Below, one piece after another: positions 61,462 to 64,000 of a stretch of 64,000 nucleotides of DNA. Under the pieces are notes generated by a model. It was given only the letters and a program-made list of their open reading frames with translations. It was not told where the DNA came from and searched no databases. The stretch is taken from the NCBI GenBank assembly GCA_963851325.1, contig CAWKOR010000001.1:4092001-4156000 (forward strand). Direction: 5' to 3'. Numbering within the stretch: position 1 is the stretch's first letter; each line of letters begins with the position of its first letter. This stretch comes from DATGKG01 sp963851325. Its GTDB lineage: Bacteria; Desulfobacterota; Binatia; Binatales; Binataceae. A program made the position numbers and the translations under genes.

Positions 61462-62478
61462 ATGAGGCTCTGCATAGGGACTTCCAAAGGCATTATCATC
61501 CTGGACCCCGCGCGAGGCTCCACGCCCTTGATGGTATTGGCCGATCCGTCGCCGGTGTGGTGCATGGCGCAGGATTGCGCCGATCCGGCCTGCGTCTACG
61601 CCGCTTCCAACGACGTGATCGCACACGGGCGCGCGGTCTTCGCGCGCTCGACTGACGGCGGCCGCAGTTGGGCCGAGATGTCGCCGCAAAACGCGCACGA
61701 AGAAGAAATCTGGGCGATGGCGGCGGCGCCCGAGACCGCCGGCCAGGTCTTCATCGGCACCTCGCACGGCCGACTCCTGCGCAGCGACGATCGAGGCCGC
61801 ACCTTCCACGAACTGACCGCGTTTCTGAAGGTGCCCGGCCGCGATCGATGGAGATTCCCGCCGCCACCGCATATTCCGCACGTCCGCAGCATCAGCTTCG
61901 ATCCCCACGATCCGGCGCTGATGTACGTTGGAGTGGAGGAGGGCGGAATCTTCCGCACTCGCGACGGCGGCCAGTCTTTCCAGTCGCTTAACAGCGGGTT
62001 ATACGAGGACGTTCATGCAGTCGCGGTAGATCCGGATGATTCGCGCCGCCTTTACGCCACCACCGGGCGCGGCTTTTACGTATCGAGGAATGCCGGTGAT
62101 TCGTGGCGTCATATCAAAGCCGGATTCAATCGAACCTATACCGTCCCGCTGCTGGTAGTCGGGGACGAACATCCAGCGATTTTTACCGTTGCCGCTGCCG
62201 ATCCTCCGCCGATGTGGCGGGTTGGGGCGCGCGGCGCCGACTCCATCATGTTTCGCAGCGATGACCATGGTGAATCATTCCATACCGTCGAGCGCGGCGC
62301 CGGGGTGCAGCGCGGGATGGTGATGCGATTTCGCAGTGCGCCCGGGGGGAGTGGCGATTTCTTCGGCGTCTCCGACGACGGCACGGTTACCCGCGCCGCC
62401 GCCGACGGCGAGGAATCGACCCCGTGGGCGATCGCCGAGAGGCTACCGCCCGCCTACGATCTGGTGGTGGTGCCATAG
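61462..62478 (+). CDS. Beta-propeller protein with BNR/sortilin-like repeats
   Basis: A protein of about 338 residues made of repeated strand-turn units with Asp-box sequences: STDGGRSWAEM, SDDRGRTFHEL, TRDGGQSFQSL, SRNAGDSWRHI and SDDHGESFHTV. These mark a sialidase/Vps10-type propeller, often called WD40/YVTN or glycosyl-hydrolase-like. No signal peptide is seen, so it may be cytoplasmic. ATGs at 61450 and 61462 are both possible; I prefer 61462 on N-terminal pattern (RLCIGTSKGIIIL). No catalytic sialidase residues can be assigned. Confidence 0.8.
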   Translation: MRLCIGTSKGIIILDPARGSTPLMVLADPSPVWCMAQDCADPACVYAASNDVIAHGRAVFARSTDGGRSWAEMSPQNAHEEEIWAMAAAPETAGQVFIGTSHGRLLRSDDRGRTFHELTAFLKVPGRDRWRFPPPPHIPHVRSISFDPHDPALMYVGVEEGGIFRTRDGGQSFQSLNSGLYEDVHAVAVDPDDSRRLYATTGRGFYVSRNAGDSWRHIKAGFNRTYTVPLLVVGDEHPAIFTVAAADPPPMWRVGARGADSIMFRSDDHGESFHTVERGAGVQRGMVMRFRSAPGGSGDFFGVSDDGTVTRAAADGEESTPWAIAERLPPAYDLVVVP

Positions 62479-62834
62479 CGGGCATTCGCTTGCCTCAATT
62501 CGTTTGTACTCTAGGGAGGAAAAATGTACTCGTAGTAGGGCGAGACCAGACGCAATGGAGTTCTCGAAGCAGCAGCGATCAAACCAGGTAACGGCTTCGA
62601 TTGTCAGACGAGAAAAGCGAGCAAAAACCACCTTGCGGGCTCATACAACAAACCAGCTAAGACCTGACTGGAGCATTCCTGAGTCGGCTGATGCTGATTG
62701 CATCGCTCTAATAAGGTCTTTTTATCCCTTTAGCATCCTGCGCTGGTCTGTTGCTCCGGTGATGTGCTAATTAGGGTCCCTCACGATTGTTCTCGTCTGC
62801 CTGATGCGACGACGCGTTTACGGAGTAAGGGGTT
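62479..62834. other. Intergenic region, lower GC, no gene supported
   Basis: These 356 bases are visibly richer in A and T than the flanks. A perfect GGGAGG ribosome-site-like sequence at 62514-62519 leads to ATG TAC TCG TAG, a three-codon frame only. A 71-codon frame from 62555 to 62770 has no ribosome site and no recognisable features. The interval probably holds the promoter of the secreted gene that follows. Confidence 0.45.
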
Positions 62835-63653
62835 ATGAGTATCAACAGCGGGAGAGGATTTGCGATAGGAGCCGCCCTCACCATCGCACTCTCGTTTTCG
62901 GCACCGGCCATTGCGGGTTCGATGCACCACGCTTCCATTAATCAGGGTATCCAGACGGGTGGCGAAAAACTGCCGGGCCAGGTGCTTTGGACTTACTACG
63001 AGACCACTTTCAGGGGCATGCTGTGCTCCGATGCAGAGCCCGGCGCCACCTGCAATCATATGGGCTCGGGCGACAACATCATCCGGCTGGTCAACCCGAA
63101 CGGTTCCGCAAATCCCTTCCTGGTAGGCGGCATCGACCAGGCAGTCTGCGCAATGATCTATGTTTTCGACGACGACGAGGAAATGGGCGAATGCTGCGGT
63201 TGCTCGCTGAGCCCTGCCAAACTGGCCACCTTCTCGGTCGAATCTAACCTAACCTCGAACTGGGGCCTTCGCGCGCCAGGAGCAGAGGACGGCATCGGCG
63301 CGATCGCGATCGTCGCATCGGCGCCCAATGTTCCGGTCTCGTTCGTTCCGGGACAAAGCAATGGAAAAGGCTGTGGAAATTCGAATCCGGCTTGTAATCG
63401 CGGATGCGATCCGACCAATATTCCTGGCTATACGGTGACCCAGGCCACCAACCTGCTGGGTAGCATCACCCACGGCCAAGTCGTCCAGGCCGGTCCGATA
63501 TGGTCAAGCGACGCGGCCTTTCGTTCGACCGAGATTGCCCTGTCCGACGACGGCGGCGGCGAGCTGACAAATCTGGTTTATCTGGAAACGCAATGCGGCT
63601 CCTTGGTCGGCAATGGTTCGAACGGCGCCATTTGCAACTGTCCAACCGAATAG
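62835..63653 (+). CDS. Secreted Cys-rich protein of unknown family (first of two tandem paralogues)
   Basis: A 272-residue protein with a signal peptide (IGAALTIALSFSAPAIAG, cleavage near residue 28). About 15 Cys remain in the mature part, clustered in CCGCSLSP, GCGNSNPACNRGCDPTN and ICNCPTE, so several disulfides or a metal centre are likely outside the cytoplasm. The start of the mature region LPGQVLWTYYETT recurs in the next gene. I do not recognise the family. AAGGGG precedes the ATG at 62835. Confidence 0.75.
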   Translation: MSINSGRGFAIGAALTIALSFSAPAIAGSMHHASINQGIQTGGEKLPGQVLWTYYETTFRGMLCSDAEPGATCNHMGSGDNIIRLVNPNGSANPFLVGGIDQAVCAMIYVFDDDEEMGECCGCSLSPAKLATFSVESNLTSNWGLRAPGAEDGIGAIAIVASAPNVPVSFVPGQSNGKGCGNSNPACNRGCDPTNIPGYTVTQATNLLGSITHGQVVQAGPIWSSDAAFRSTEIALSDDGGGELTNLVYLETQCGSLVGNGSNGAICNCPTE

Positions 63654-63830
63654 ACACGTTCGCTGTACAGGAATGCGCCAAACAGCTAACCAAGGCCGAT
63701 TGCCACGGTTAGGCGCGCTATAGGGTGCTTTTGCCTTCGTCCTTATAACGCCTAGCCTAAACCTTCGAAACTGTGCTAAGTAAGGCCCCTGTTTTCATTT
63801 GACGAAGCACGGAAGCATCGGGAGGAAATG

Positions 63831-64000
63831 ATGAACGGAATCAAAAGATTGGCGCTCGCGATGGGGATTTGTCTGGCTACGACTGCTCTTGTGTCGTCGG
63901 CCAATGCGGCGTCGCTGCGTCAAGGTTCGACTGGCGGTGGGGCCAACGTCACCGGAAGCTTGCCCGGTCAGGTGCTGTGGGGTTACTACCTGACCACGGA
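63831..64000 (+). CDS. Secreted paralogue of the preceding gene, 3'-truncated by the window
   Basis: The reading frame is open from ATG 63831, five bases after GGAGG (an ATG at 63828 is too close), to the window end, showing 56 residues. It has a signal peptide (LALAMGICLATTALVSSANA) and then GSLPGQVLWGYYLTT, matching LPGQVLWTYYETT of the upstream gene. It is therefore a tandem duplicate; the rest lies outside the window. Confidence 0.75.
   Translation, partial: MNGIKRLALAMGICLATTALVSSANAASLRQGSTGGGANVTGSLPGQVLWGYYLTT

Noticed and set aside
62514..62535. A good ribosome site followed by ATG TAC TCG TAG
   Set aside because: Only three codons; it could be a leader but nothing else supports translation or attenuation.
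62555..62770. A 71-codon frame in the gap before the secreted Cys-rich gene
   Set aside because: No ribosome site, no recognisable features, and the composition is unlike neighbouring genes.

Overview
The window is a GC-rich chromosomal segment of a Gram-negative bacterium. It carries a complete Tol-Pal envelope operon, several predicted lipoproteins and many exported proteins. It also has a conventional set of housekeeping genes (recA, gap-pgk-tpiA-secG, a heme operon, leuCD, ribF, msrA, dinB, pgm and one tRNA-Leu). The accessory flavour is DUF1501, VOC-fold proteins, LLM/F420-type oxidoreductases, acyl-CoA enzymes, an N-acyl-D-amino-acid deacylase-like amidohydrolase and DinB-fold proteins. 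This reminds me of uncultured soil lineages such as Binatota (Candidatus Binatia). That assignment is an impression from gene content, not a demonstrated identification.

Layout. 0-4.7 kb: the 3' end of a DUF1501 gene, two tandem VOC genes with a mosaic duplication, an amidohydrolase, and a low-GC two-gene operon encoding two stand-alone TIR domains. 4.8-9.2 kb: an exported HEAT-repeat protein, a DUF3108 protein, a DsbA-fold isomerase, thpR and recA. 9.2-20 kb: a more variable stretch. It holds a 1537-residue exported beta-helix protein, a large lipoprotein with a faint MACPF-like motif, and a compact acyl carrier protein / acyl-AMP ligase / LpxL-like acyltransferase operon. 20-25.4 kb: an SDR, an aldehyde dehydrogenase, msrA, a VWFA protein and a DinB-fold protein. 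25.5-32.8 kb (minus strand): tolQ-tolR-tolA/tonB-tolB-pal-cpoB followed by ribF and an MFS transporter. 33-38 kb: acyl-CoA dehydrogenase, then gap-pgk-tpiA-secG-tRNA-Leu. 38-43 kb: VOC, LLM oxidoreductase, exported methyltransferase, enoyl-CoA hydratase and a TPR protein. 43-48.6 kb: a fused hemD-hemE reading unit, hemH, hemY and dinB. 49-51.8 kb: marR-leuC-leuD behind a near-consensus promoter that contains an inverted repeat. 51.8-64 kb: secreted proteins, arylamine N-acetyltransferase, an exported AlgH-type protein, pgm, a second LLM oxidoreductase, a PHB-depolymerase-like esterase, a 10-formyl-THF hydrolase-like protein, a sortilin-like propeller and two tandem secreted paralogues, the second cut off by the window end.

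The genes form several coherent modules. One is envelope integrity (Tol-Pal). One is triose-phosphate glycolysis plus the SecG translocon subunit. One is the late heme pathway from uroporphyrinogen III to protoheme; the coproporphyrinogen oxidase is not here. One is the leucine-pathway isomerase under an apparently autoregulated MarR protein. Two housekeeping genes, pgk and the hemE part of hemDE, each contain a one-base frameshift, so sequence error should be excluded before any biological reading.

The best candidates for something undescribed are the orphan TIR pair, the ACP-ligase-acyltransferase cassette whose acyltransferase lacks the usual catalytic His/acid motif, the HemD-HemE fusion, and a dispersed hairpin repeat found in front of both ribF and gap. 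All functional names come from reading motifs by eye; no database search was run.
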